64,000 bases of DNA from Watersipora subatra (taxonomy: Eukaryota > Bryozoa > Gymnolaemata > Cheilostomatida > Watersiporidae), in contig NC_088708.1 of the NCBI RefSeq assembly GCF_963576615.1, forward strand, positions 3,968,001-4,032,000. Reading direction: 5' to 3'. The notes under the pieces were generated by a model that was not told the origin of the DNA, searched no databases, and worked only from the letters and a program-made list of their open reading frames with translations. Position numbers and translations under genes: made by a program. Shown here one piece after another: positions 1 through 11,982 of the stretch; the first letter of the stretch is position 1, and each line of letters starts with the position of its first letter.

Positions 1-1075
1 TGGACATACAGGCTTGTAAATCAGATCAGCCCAAAGTATACACTCTTGTTAAAAATTCTTAACCATACCAATTGTAACTCACCCTTTAACCATGTTTCTA
101 ATTTAGTCGCTCAAGTTATTTATACTTCAGAGTAATGAGTTCATTCAATAAAGTTAAAGATATGTTCCACAACTATAAGTTTTACAGAAGTAATAACACA
201 AGCTTTAGATTTCTGACAGCGACTTACAAGGCTGTCGGTTTAAAACAGTCGATAGGTCAGGAGAATTGTTCTCTAACGAAAGTTAAATCTGTCTAATATA
301 GAAATTCCTCGCCATGTATAAACAAAAATCAGTGAAACCATAAATCCTGAAGCTTTAAGATTGCAGAGCTGAAGATGAGCATATACAGGTGTTGTACGCG
401 GATAAAATGACAACCTAGATTTGTTCTCGGAGGGCCTTAAGCTCTCTTGGAGAACTGTGACACCTTTTGAGTCCCCGTTTGATCCTCCGACAAGATTCGA
501 GATCAATCCTTTGAAGTTTTGAGCAGCTATCCAGAATAGACCTTAACGAAGAGATGGGATTCAGTCTAACAAAAGTGGGTCTCGAAGGAGAAGCTGGTGT
601 AAAATACAGTGATTCCTAGCTACCTCGCAGTTCACCTTTTGCGGCATCAGTAGTTCATGGGGTTAAGAATATTCATTAAAAAGTTACATAAAATAAATAT
701 AAGTACATTTGTAAAATACACGAATCTCTCACATACTACGTGAGATTCCTCCACGAGCATGACTGCGCTGGCAGTCATCGCAGTTCGGTATTATCCTGCC
801 AGTTTTGTGTAGTTTGTAAGTGCAACATGCTTGTGACACCTTTCATCATGCCTCTTACACACTCTCGGCCCTCAACATCATCTAATGAACTTAAGAAAAT
901 GAGGAAAGTGCTTACAATTAATAAAAAAGTGACTTATGAGATATAGATATGAGCTTATTAGTTGTTATTTCACGGATGTTCACTTATCATGGGGGAGGGG
1001 CGCCGGGCCTGATTAACCGCAAAAAGTGAGGAATTACTCAATTTCATTTTTGTGTAAAACTACAAGCCTAGAAGT
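1..1075. other. non-coding flank, no gene recognised
   Basis: Short open frames occur on both strands, but none resembles a protein family and none joins the FBXL6-like gene that ends just to the right. This is probably the 3' flank or 3' UTR of that minus-strand gene. I did not find a clear minus-strand AATAAA signal here. Confidence 0.5.
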
Positions 1076-4000
1076 TTACCCGCTGTCAGAATGCATTAAT
1101 ATTGGCAAAGAGTGGACCAACCTGAGCTGCCTCATTGTTATGGGCATCCCTACGCAGTATAGAGACTTGAGGTTGCTAGCTGGCATGAGATTATCAAAGA
1201 AAGCAGTAAATGCTGCCTCATTACACGACATCCAGGAAATATCTAGTTCCTCTAGGCTCTCGGAAATCTACACATAAAACAACAATGGTTGCAGAAAGAA
1301 AGTTGGTAGGAAGCTTTCTCGATATACTGAGCTGGTTGGCAAGTATTTATTACTAGAAAGGGGTGTTTGGCAGGTAGTTATACTAGCATGTACTAGAAAG
1401 GGGTGTTTGGCAGGTAGTTATACTAGTGTGTGCTAGAAAGGGGTGTTTGGTAAATAGTTATACATACATGTACTAGGAGGGGATGGTTAGCAAGTAGTTA
1501 CACTATTATGTACTAGTAGAGGTTGGTGAGCAGGTAGTTACACTATTATGTACTAGTAGGGGTTGGTGTGCAGGTAGCTACACTAGCATTGAAAATAAGC
1601 AACAGCGATGAGTCAAAGAGATCATGACATCTTGGTTAATAAATGTATAAGATGAATATTGAAATGGCCAGAGACAGACCTGTGAAAGGTCAAGTTCAAT
1701 TGACGATTCCCAATAAACACTCCGCAAGTTTAGGGTTTGTAGTGGAGGGAGAGTATGCGGAGATTCTTTTTGCAAACAGGTGAGTTGAGATGTGCACCAA
1801 CCACGCACATCGATGTGCTTCAGACATTGAGCCTCCTTTAAGATGCTGTAAGAGTTGATAAAATATATCATGCATGAAATTCAGCTGTAGGAGAACCAGC
1901 TAATAAGATTTAGCGGAGGAGGCAGCTGGAAAGACTGGAAGAGATTCATGAAAGCAGACAAATACCGTGAGTATCCGCACACCCTTGACCCACAGGCCTA
2001 TCCCAATGCACTCACTGGGAAAAAGAGAGAGCAGAACCAAGCTTTGCTTCTGCTGCAGTGAACTCTATTAGCTCAGGATACGAAAAGCTCTGCTCCAGGT
2101 TCTTGCTCTGAAAAGGTATTTCAATATATTTGAGCAATTCAGATGTTACATTTTCCCTAGAGTACGCTCAATAAACAAATTTAAATAACTTTAAATAAAT
2201 ACAAAATGAAAGAATGAAGTAATACACTGAAATAAATGAAAAACATATCACAGATTGAGTAAATAAAGTATAGTAAGTTTTTCGTGACCCTTTTTAAAAC
2301 GTGACTACCGCTTGCTATACCATGCAAAAGATTATGAAATTTTGTGTTCTTACAGGTCATTTTCAAAATACCCATCAGCTAAAGGTTCAGTATGAACGTA
2401 AGTCATCTTTAAATATCGAACACATAAAATGGAGTTGTCACTATTTGGGAATGAAAGCACAATGCAAAAAAATTTATTGTAACTTGTACTTTTTGGATAA
2501 CTGATTGCTACTGGAGTATATCACCAAGATCCATCAGATATTGACTTAATATCTAAACAGGGTCATACCACATCTAAAAATTAAATTGAGGATGAGATTA
2601 GAATGCTTTCACTACCTTCTCAATTGTGTACAGTTCTGTAAATAAGCTCTATCAAACAGTTTTTTTTCTGATATTCCAGTTAGCCATCCACATTGTCCAT
2701 ATTTTCATAGCAAAAGCCAAACTTTTGAAAGCCGGTGTGTCTTCAACGCAGGCTTGATCTAATAGCATAGGATTATTGTGTTATCCCGCATGTTGAACTA
2801 CTATAGTCAAATCAAACAGCATTAATTTACCTGAAAATTAGTTACAAAACAGCGAGACATGCGGAGAATCTTAAGCGTTGGAGCGTGTTGCTTCAGCGCC
2901 TTGATAAGTAGGTCAGCAGTGGAACACATAAAGCCAGATATATCCAAGGTGGTCAGCCCATTCATCTCAGAGAGTTTCTTTAATATCTCTGAACCAGCAG
3001 AAACTTGGACCTTGGAAGACAGCTCTAGACTTTTTAAGCTTCTCTGGTTAGCCTTGATGACATTGCAAATCGCTGTTACCCTTCCACCAGTCAGGTGAAT
3101 CTCGGAAGCATTGAGGTGCTCAAGGTGCAGGAGCCTGGAAGCGATCATCTGTAGCGCAACTGCACTAACATTTGTACAAGAAGAGATGTCCAATGACTTG
3201 AGCTCACTGAATTCATCAACCAAAATCTACAAATATGAGTGACATGACTCGCGTGTAGGGGCCTCGTGTTTCCCTTTTGCAATCAACAGTTAGGTTGGCT
3301 TCAAATATGAAACTATTTTTAACTTTTAGGTGTCTCTGCACAGGTGGACAGGTTTGGTGATAGAGTTTTAGCTATGAACATAGAAGCAAAAGTGGGCACC
3401 TTGATGAATCGGGCATTAACTTGTTTGCAACCGGAAACGGACACGTGCTGTAGGTGAGTAGTTCTGCCGTCTTCTGACAATGACTTGACAGCCTTCAGAG
3501 GTGAAACTATCCAGCCATACGAGAGGTCAAGCCTAGACCATAGAGATGGGTCACAGGCTATTCGTCGCCACAGTCTGCATACCTTCGACGCACTTCAGAA
3601 TATACAAGAAACATGTCACTCGGGTAGTATACGAATCCATCAAGAACGCCAGGTTATTCACATGGTGTCCTTCTGAATATCCAACTATCAAGCATTTACT
3701 TTTTAAATATTACTGACAAACCAGACTTTCATGTATATATATGTACACATAGCAGATGCTACGAAAAGGTGCATTATTATCTGCACAGCACACATTCATA
3801 GGTACTAATGTAAAACAATTAAGGATAGACAATAAGTTTTATTGGCAGCCAATTGAAAACAGCAAAGCGCACAACTGCTAAGCATCTCATTCTTTCAATT
3901 CAAACAGTAAAATTTTGATACACATTCTAGTTTGTCAGTAATTGGTGTGCTCGGGCAGCGCAACCAATGTGGGCGCTGAAAAGTTAAGAAAACAGTTAAT

Positions 4001-5134
4001 TAAAGTAAAAAAATTGACACAAATTGAGAAGGTTGCCTACACTAAAACTAATTATGATTAATTAAGCAGAAAATTAAAGCAAACTAAAATAGATTTCAAG
4101 CAAAAACTAAACACGAACTGAAACTAAATGCTTTAAAGTATTAAAAACTTGTTACACCAAATCATAAGCCTGGCACCGACTCACTGATAACGAATGAAGA
4201 TGAAAATTATACCGAATGAGAGACCTTTGACCGAGCTTGTGGTCGGCAACAACTAGCTGGAATATTTTGAGAAGAAGTTCCTCAGGCACTTGAGTGTTCC
4301 AAACACTGCCATAACCTTCGGAAATGCTCTGATCTGCTGCATCGTAGATCGGTTGCTCCTTTAGTCTTTTCCTTTTGTCTTCCAGTGTTTTTTGGGATGA
4401 TTTTGAGGAAATATTTCTGCGTACAAAATAAGTGCACATATATTCAAAAACTATCTAGCCTATCTGCATGCTTTATATCGTAGCTGGCCAACTATCTAGC
4501 CTATCTGCATGCGCTATATCATAGCTGGCCAACTATCTAGCCTACCTGCATGCTCTATATCATAGCTGGCCAACTATCTAGCCTATCTGCATGCTCTATA
4601 TCATAGCTGGCCAACTATCTAACCTATCTGCATGCTCTATATCATAGCTGGCCAACTATCTAGCCTATCTGCATGCTCTATATCGTAGCTGGCCAACTAT
4701 CTAACCTATCTGCATGCTCTATACCATAGCTGGCCAACTATCTAGCCTATCTGCATGCTCTATATCATAGCTGGCCAACTATCTAGCCTATCTGCATGCT
4801 CTATATCGTAGCTGGCCAAGAGTTTTCCATACATAAACCATATATTTTTTATAGGTATACTCGAGTGAAACTATAAATTATTGATATTTGCACTCAGCAT
4901 ACTAAAGCTTCGATATTCTGCAAACTTGCACCAGTCCACATAATTTAGTATTTACTTTTTCTTCATTTTCTCTGGAATATAATCATCATCGGATGAGTCA
5001 CAGTCGGAAGAGAGCAGCATATCGCCATGACGATGAGACCCAAGCTTGATCAGTGCTGTATACTTCCTGCGCTTCTTGCGTTTTTTGCTAGACAAGCCCA
5101 CTCCACTACTGATATATTTGATTAGGTTGTCCAT
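1076..5134 (-). CDS. FBXL6: F-box/LRR protein, FBXL6-like, seven exons, complete
   Basis: Exons in transcript order: 5134-4956, 4416-4213, 3592-3400, 3226-2831, 2107-2016, 1845-1680, 1267-1076. They sum to 1422 nt, 473 residues plus stop, and every junction keeps phase with GT..AG introns. Residues 1-60 are basic, then acidic, with a lysine run (SKKRKKRRK). The F-box starts near residue 102 (VPEELLLKIFQLVV) and continues across an intron into ASKVCRLWRRIA..PSLW. LRRs follow from about residue 180: LKSLDISSCTNVSA, LEHLNASEIHLTGG, LTTLDISG, LKHIDVRGWCTSQLT, LEELDISW. The order F-box, LRRs, then IDVRG and EELDIS segments fits vertebrate FBXL6 as I remember it. F-box proteins bind SKP1 and present substrates to SCF ubiquitin ligases; no substrate is inferred. 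The ATG lies in a good context (gccATGG). The GTGCCC donor at 3399 is unusual but keeps frame. The family call is more certain than orthology to FBXL6. Confidence 0.82.
1351..1590. repeat. 40-bp minisatellite, six copies
   Basis: Six consecutive units of exactly 40 bp start at 1351, 1391, 1431, 1471, 1511 and 1551. Units begin TACTAG and contain GGTAGTTA. The first two are almost identical; later ones diverge. The array lies in the last intron of the FBXL6-like gene. Confidence 0.95.
4449..4817. repeat. 41-bp minisatellite, nine copies
   Basis: 369 bp, which is nine units of 41 bp. Each begins AACTATCTAGCCTATCTGC and ends ATAGCTGGCC, with only a few substitutions between units. It lies in intron 1 of the FBXL6-like gene. 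Low divergence suggests recent expansion or homogenisation. Confidence 0.95.
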
Positions 5135-7276
5135 GGCATAGAGTCTGTTAACAACTTACAATGACCTATAACAGAAAACTTATCTCATTATCTAGAATCA
5201 ACTCACTAAATGTAACATATAAAAACTGAAATTACCTTGCTCATTCACATTGAAGCAGAACCTAGATTCTTAATTTCCGTGCAATACATGAAGCAGTCTT
5301 AACGTACCAGCAAACACATACAACAAATTTTAGTATGTTACTTGCAGTTTATTTATGACCATGGCAACCCTAAAGTTTTCTTAACTCTGATCGAGCAGAC
5401 CAACCAAAAGCTGTTAAGATAAATAAAGCCAATAAATATAATAGTAATTTAAATGATCAGAAAAAGCCGGTTGCCTTGTGAGCTTCTTGGTCAAGTGTTA
5501 GACATTTACACCCTGACAGAAACCAGTGACATGTTGTGAATGGGTGAATTTTTGAAGTAATGAGCCAGTCCTTAACAAAATTTGGTAAGGAAAAATATCT
5601 TTATAAAAATCGTCACTTATATTCATGAAGAACAAAATTAGTAGTTAAACCTCACCAGGCAAAGTCAATCCGTTTTGCTATTTTCTTCATAAGTCAAAAC
5701 AGTTACACATTGGAGCAAATAGTTTTATAAGAATACATTATATTATACATTGTTCAAATTTATTGCAAAGCCTCAAAAGTACTTCGATGTAATTAAATAT
5801 TACAAATGCATTATATAATACCATATAAAAGACTTGAATGTAAAAATAGATTTCCAGAGAAAGCTTGCAAGAACCAATGGCAGTTGAAGATTGTGTATGA
5901 GTTTAGACAAGTTGCTTATTGAATTATCTAATAAGATTCAAATTTTTTCCAAAAAAATTATCATAGCTTGGTTTGGTTGATTGCACATTAAAATGATAGA
6001 CAAGAATTGGAAAGATAAAATTTTAACCGTCAACATATCATTAAGACAAACTAAAGGTTTACAAGTTAGTTGCTCAAAACAACGAAAGATTATTTGTAGC
6101 AGCTCAAGACCGATCGCTATTTTTAAAGAAACTACAAAATAAAAATCATGAAGTAAGGTTAATAAAGGTTAAAGTGTGAGCGGAGAGATGAGGCAGTAAC
6201 ACCAATTAAGTGAATGTAAGGTTGATCCAGAGAATATAGAAAACAGGAATGGAAATTTAAAAGGGCAGTGACTTTTATGGCCACCAAACCGTCTTCGAAA
6301 AAAATTAAACAAATGTCTTTTGAGATTCAAAAATACATTTTTACATGTTAATCGGCTTATAGCAACAAGGAAACACCAATCAGGAGACAAGAGATACCAT
6401 CACAAAAAAGGGACTTGAGACTTTTATAGCAAGTAGCCTACTGCTATTTCAGATGAAGTTATTCTAGTTCATGGAAGGCTTACTAAAAATTTAAAACAGA
6501 GAAGTGAAAATATTGTTATGGATTTGCTAAGCTCAGCTATTTCTAATAGCCATATGCATCAAGCTATCCTGGGATTGACATAGTAATACGCCAGCCAGCT
6601 TTCATGGGAAGCCAATGGACTATCACATAACTCCATATATAAGGAGCTGTAAGCCAATGTTCAACAGAAGGGGTAAGAATATGTAACACAAGAAGAAACC
6701 CTAGTAAGAGGGAGAACAAAGAGCACAGAGCAAGACTCTAATATCTGCAAAGCCAAGAACTACAGACTGAGAATTACGCTGCTAATCATTGTTAAAAACA
6801 GCGCGGTAACATTAATTTATCTCTGTGCAGCCTTGTTATATGCATATATCTTGACATTCTTGCATTTACAAGTGCAATGTTAATGTTTATGCAACTGTTG
6901 CATCTTGTCATGCTTATAGAGCTTGAGTAATAAAGAGCTATACTTGTCACCAGTCGCCTTGCTTACAATTACAGTTGTGCATTAGAGCTATTACTCATTC
7001 AGTATAAGACAACTTGTACGCAGAACCCAATTGAAACTGGCTAGTCGGCGCTGACTTCCACAACAATATATAGAGCGAATTCGATGGCTTTTGGCGCGGG
7101 AGGCGTTAGAAACCGAACCAAACTACCATCTTTCATAAAAATCGATAACAAGAAACGCCATTGCAAGCAGCTAATGACTCTGTTAGGATCATATTTTGAA
7201 GGGGACACAAACTACCCCAAACTGTCAAAACAAAAGGAATATAATAGTAACTAGTAATATTACAAACCAATAAAAT
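5135..7276. other. non-coding region upstream of the FBXL6-like gene
   Basis: No exon-like frame was found. The part next to 5135 should hold the 5' UTR and promoter of the FBXL6-like gene, but no core motif is clear. About 6514-6974 has LTR-like traits (a TATATAAG stretch near 6640, an AATAAA near 6930), but no paired LTR or target duplication was seen. Confidence 0.4.
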
Positions 7277-7340
7277 AAATAGCAATTAGCAAGCCATTCT
7301 AACAACATACTCTAACAAGGATCCACTAGGTTACCATTTC

Positions 7341-8324
7341 ATGCTAACTTATCATGAAATAAATCTTAAAATAAAAAATATCTGCTCAGATGCTCTTCCT
7401 ATAGCTACTGGCATTCCACAAGGTTCAATTCTTGCACCCACACTGTTTCAAATTTTTATAAATGATCTACTTAAATTACCACTCCACAGCACACCTCATG
7501 CTTATGCTGACGATACCTCATTCTCTATATCCGAAACTGACCCTTCATGCCTCCAATCTAAAATAAATTCAGACCTAAGACTTATCCAACGATGGTGTGT
7601 GGCAAATCAGATACCTCTTAACATTTCAAAATCTCACTATATCTTAATAAATCCACCATTGAATTTCCCTCTGACAATTTCTATATTCGACAGTACCCTA
7701 ACAAGACAATCTACTTCTAAACTACTTGGCTTCATCATCAACGACTCTTTATCATGGCTAGACCACATCTCATTTATTTCAAATAAAATATCATCTAACC
7801 TACGTTTATTTTATAACATTCGTCATCTTATGAACTTTGATACTGCCAGACTATATTACTATAATTTTATCCATTCCTATCTTATATATGGCCTACATGT
7901 GTTTTACCCTAAAACACCTGTAAAATATACCAACACACTATTTATTTTACAAAAAAAAGCTTTACGACTTATATGCAAAGACCTAAACATACCCCATAAA
8001 AACCATCACTTACCGCCTACCAACTTAATAACAAGCACTACCGGTGTTCTTCCCTTACCTAAGCTAACACATTACTTTACCTGCCTCACTGCTCATTCAA
8101 TACTCCATGATAACTGCCCTAAATATCTCAGCTATAGCTTTCAAACCGTAAACTATGGTCACAAAACCAGAAACAGATTCAAATTACCTAGTGCCATAAA
8201 CCACAACAAACTCAACAGTAACCTGCTAAATTCATTCAATAATCTCTGCACTCTTTTAAGAACTCTTCCTTTGCAATCTTTTAAAACAAAACTCAAACTA
8301 CACCTACTATCCTCTGACCAATAA
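7341..8324 (+). pseudogene. LINE reverse transcriptase fragment, 327 codons, uninterrupted
   Basis: Contains the RT palm motif GIPQGSILAPTLFQIFINDL at about residues 24-43, the catalytic YADDT box at residues 55-59, then NISKSHYI and SKLLGFIINDSLSW, which match the later RT motifs of the CR1/Jockey-like LINE group. The C-terminal part is the conserved region after the RT that ends in a basic FKTKLKLHLL segment. The frame has no stop, so the copy is fairly young, but it lacks RT motifs 0-3 and the endonuclease, so it cannot be autonomous. Clade assignment is inference. Confidence 0.85.
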
Positions 8325-8697
8325 TACCATTCACCATATAGCCTTACCTATTTTAACCATTTTATATTACACTTTGTTTTCATAACTAGAAAACTGTTGT
8401 CATAGATATGTATACTATTTTCACTGAGCTATTATTTGTCCACTTTTTGTTTAAACAATACTCATATCAATCCTCAAGCTTGCGTTTTACATATTTTATG
8501 CATTCAGTTCTAATATTATTATATTAGTTAGACTACTCACTAGTTTTTTAGTTAGACTATAGTTTCTTTGCGGTCCTTTTCATTTTTTTGTTGTAAACCG
8601 CTTTTTAGTTAGTTTACTTGCCATGGTACCTTGTGGAAAACATATTGTAAAATATGACTATTGATTACCACAATAAAGATTGCTCATATATATATCA
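7341..8697 (+). mobile_element. 5'-truncated non-LTR retrotransposon (LINE)
   Basis: The 3' half of a LINE: a partial reverse transcriptase frame, about 340 bp of 3' UTR, an AATAAA near 8670 and a short AT-rich tail. The endonuclease and the front of the RT are absent, the normal result of incomplete target-primed reverse transcription. The 5' boundary is uncertain and may lie a few tens of bases upstream of 7341. No target duplication was identified. Confidence 0.75.
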
Positions 8698-9190
8698 ATA
8701 AAAAAGATTCGAGCTAAATATATCGTATCTTTCGATAAGCTACGATATTTGCCAAACGTTGTAAAAACAAATACACTATAAATCGACGTATAGCAAAGCC
8801 AATCTGTTGAAGCTAACCGTTTAATCAAGTAGATGTTCACGAAACATTCCTTCTTGGATGCCCTAATCATCGTACTTGTATAATATTTTGCATTGTCAGC
8901 AATCGCATAGGTTTGCGTGGAAACAACACGCGCTTTATCAAGCGGTATTTTTGTCACGTGAGATACATGTGATAACATGTCTACTAGCACGTTATCTAGC
9001 GTTACATCCAAAATTATTTAAAGTACGTATTAGGCGTGTTATTAGCTCGAACTAAAGCCAATGATCGAACTCCTAAGAATGAACGTTCTGTTTAATTCAT
9101 GTACATGTATAATGTAACATACCACACAAAAAAACGGTCGACTCGAACATTCGCTGACTCATAAACAAAAATTAATGCTTTAACAGCGAC

Positions 9191-9368
9191 CCGGCCTGCC
9201 AACCCAAGAGTGGGGCAATGCGTGAGATTTGGTTTTGGGGCAATTGATGTAGCAATGATAGTATATAGAAAATTGTGGAAATTGGGTCAAAAATCTCACG
9301 CATTTTCATTTTTTCTTTGGGGTGATTGCGTGAGTCTCACGCCCAATGCGTGGGAGTTGGCAGGTATG
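9191..9368. mobile_element. 178-bp hAT-like MITE with 8-bp target duplication
   Basis: The element is flanked by identical copies of ACAGCGAC at 9183-9190 and 9369-9376. Its ends are imperfect inverted repeats sharing CCTGCCAAC (left CCGGCCTGCCAAC, right end reversed CATACCTGCCAAC). Inside it are repeated TCACGC/GCGTGAG motifs. An 8-bp duplication is the hallmark of hAT insertion. There is no coding capacity. Confidence 0.75.
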
Positions 9369-9688
9369 ACAGCGACATTTCGCGGTGTGTAAATAATATA
9401 CTAATTATCATGAATAGGTTGCTTGTTTATGGATGTTTAAATCATTCACCAGTTCGTAACATTTCACGTACGTGAGTTAGCAATCGTATAGAGTAGACGG
9501 TGTTCTTATAAGTGACAGTTAAATTGCTCATCTGTCCATGAGCACGTACGCAAATTGACACAAAATTATGCAAAGCTATGCAAGTGCGCCACTTCAAATT
9601 AACACGAAGTTGTCCGCTCTCTATTTGAGTCGGTGACTGGAAATTTGCTGTCGGGAACTGGTTTAACTCTAAAATTATAGAGTTATAG

Positions 9689-9725
9689 CAATGATATACA
9701 GCCCCCAGGGGTCTGTATATCATTG
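9689..9725. repeat. 37-bp palindrome flanked by a direct repeat
   Basis: The left arm CAATGATATACAGCCCC mirrors the right arm GGGGTCTGTATATCATTG with one mismatch. The palindrome is bordered by GTTATAG at 9682-9688 and again at 9726-9732, and the direct repeat reads on as GTTATAGCAA on both sides. This looks like a very short insertion with a target duplication. A related palindrome occurs at 54517-54566. Confidence 0.7.
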
Positions 9726-10994
9726 GTTATAGCAAAGTACACAAACTGACCAAATTGTGCAGAACAAAAAAGGAAAAGTTTGAAATGGCTTAATCAGGTT
9801 GATAACTTACAATAATGTAGCTGTGAATGGCACTGTTACAGTAGTGCAAATATTTTTCCACCTCTGACACTTTCAAATAATATTTTCATGTACAACTACT
9901 TCAAACTTTTCAGGGTTATGCAATTCATTTGAAAAGTGTCTTTGCACTTTTCCAATATACTCCTTGCTACAGAAATGAAAAAGAGTATGGTAAGGTTATG
10001 CAAAATCTTTCAAAGCTTTGCACATTCTTGTTTACACCCATTTCTCAGCAACATGCATTTCGCAATGAAATTGTTCAAAAAAGATATTTCAAGTCGTTTC
10101 TACAACTACGGAGTTTCAAAGTGAAGGCAGGTATTAATTTGCGTCTACCTCCTCTACTCTTTGCGTGTTGATACTTGAGTTAAAATATATTCATTGATGA
10201 AAAGGGTAATATCAATGGCAAAGGTATGGCCGGTGCATGGCATAACAATGTTATAACTTGTAGGTTGCCAGTGTCAGCGGCCTAAACAAAACTAAGATTA
10301 TATTTTAGTAAGTACAGAGCAGCGCTTTTTATGATATGAAAAACAAATAGTAGGCCAAAGCTTTTTTGGGTTTCAAATGCTAAATTCAATGAGGCTTCAG
10401 ATGTTAAAATGTTGTGTTCATAGAAAGGAGCATCGCTGTTCTGTCAATCTCTACACTGTAATGTAGCTCATCACCATAATGAATAGTTGGTGAAAAATGT
10501 GTAAACAAGTTCTCATTTGCCCAGTCAGGAAAGCGACCGAATAGTTATCTTCATCCCTTGTTGTCAAGTGATCATCTTAATAGACTATGGCCGGATAACA
10601 TTCCCAACAGGGAGATAATAAAAGCTTAATAAATTATTGTGTGGAATCCTAGATCAAGAAGGTCTGAACAGTATGGCTAAACTCTGTGGAGACGAGCCAT
10701 GCAGCTAACATGTGGCATAAACCTTGAGCTAGACTACTAGCATTGCTGATGCCTTTTATATTATAAGTTATGATGATGCCTGTTATATCTTTTAGCTGTC
10801 ATCTTGTATAACTCGAATGCTTTTTTCCGTTGAACAGCAATACCTAAGATAACAATAACTGTAGGGCTCTCTAAATTTAATGCTACTAAATTCATAGACC
10901 CAGACCAACTGATTTGGGCCATTAGGCATGTGATTAGTAGTTATCATGCCCAACGATTAGCAGGTAAATTAAAGACTGCTACTTAAAAATATTG

Positions 10995-11036
10995 GCTGGT
11001 CTGCATGCCATTGCTCTGCATGGCATGCAGACCAGC
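10995..11036. repeat. 16-bp perfect inverted repeat (hairpin)
   Basis: Arms GCTGGTCTGCATGCCA (10995-11010) and TGGCATGCAGACCAGC (11021-11036) are perfect complements around a 10-nt spacer. No gene is adjacent, and the stem is too short for a standard animal miRNA precursor. Confidence 0.85.
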
Positions 11037-11407
11037 TAACCTTTGTCATTTGCAGTTGGTGGCCGAGGCTAGACAAGGCTACGCTCCCTCAGCTACACTG
11101 TATTAGAACATTTAGTAAGGCTGAATCAGCTCTGACCTTGTTGTAAAAGTGCCTTATGGTGTAGTCAAATTAGATATATAGAACTGTTTAAAGACTGTCA
11201 AACAATTACCAATAATATTTTAATTTTGTTACAATTACACTTATTTAAAAATTTTAAACTTGCAGCTCATGACATAATTTTTTTAAATAAAAAAACAACA
11301 TACAAGTGACAGACAGCATCATGTATTAATGTCTAACAGCAACTAGAAATATCAAAGGTTGTTGTACTTACAACGGCAAGTAATCGACTAATGTCCTTAG
11401 GAAGCTG

Positions 11408-11476
11408 CTGTGGCGTTATAGTTTAGACTCTAGAGCCCCTTACCTGGTAATAAGAGTTTGGAGTTGGATTCTCTCT
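11408..11476 (+). repeat. possible tRNA-derived SINE head
   Basis: An A-box-like TGTGGCGTTATAGTTTAGAC is followed about 50 bp later by a B-box-like GAGTTGGATTC, the spacing of a tRNA-type internal pol III promoter. Both boxes deviate from consensus and no cloverleaf can be drawn with confidence, so this is at best a decayed SINE. Confidence 0.3.
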
Positions 11477-11982
11477 ATAAAGGCTTTGTGACAGGAAAGT
11501 TATCTGACCTTGAACTGCTGCTGCTGCAAGTTAACAAGTAGACAAATTTTCTGTAGTTACTCTAAAAAGAGTTGCGTCAAAATAAGGAAACATAAACAAA
11601 AAGCAAGTTTCCTGAAATTACGAACTTTTAGTTTGTGAAATATGGTGATAAATTTATGGAGAAGTTGATTACCGGTAGTATGTCTGGACTATAATTATCA
11701 ATAGAATAAAAGTGACTGATGTGTCATAATGTATCTTTGAGTGCGTGTAAAGACATGAATAGGCTTATCGGGCAAGTTTCACCGATATGTATCTAAGCAG
11801 CGGCAAATGTACAAGTGGTCATCATGCTTTCATAGTCCTCTATCTAAATAATATTAAAAGATAAAAAGTTAAAAGAGAGGTACACTAGAGCATCTGAAAA
11901 CATTTTCCCACAGTAGTTTCACCAATTAAGGATCCGATATAAAGAGGTGGCTTTTGTAGTGTTAGTTGCTCTACCTTGATCA

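Larger units (their letters stand above)
9377..11982. other. non-coding region
   Basis: No credible exon. Open frames near 9.4-10.2 kb show no family motif. It contains the palindromic insertion at 9689, the hairpin at 10995 and the tRNA-like stretch at 11408, listed separately. Confidence 0.45.

Noticed and set aside
4449-4817. CRISPR-like array
   Set aside because: Units are contiguous with no unique spacers, and this is a eukaryotic intron; it is a minisatellite.
6514-6974. Solo LTR
   Set aside because: TATA-like and poly(A)-like signals are present, but no paired copy, no clear TG..CA ends and no target duplication could be shown.
8658-9011. 117-codon minus-strand frame starting MDVTLDNVLVDML
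   Set aside because: No family resemblance, and its 3' part runs into the LINE tail; no splice partners found.
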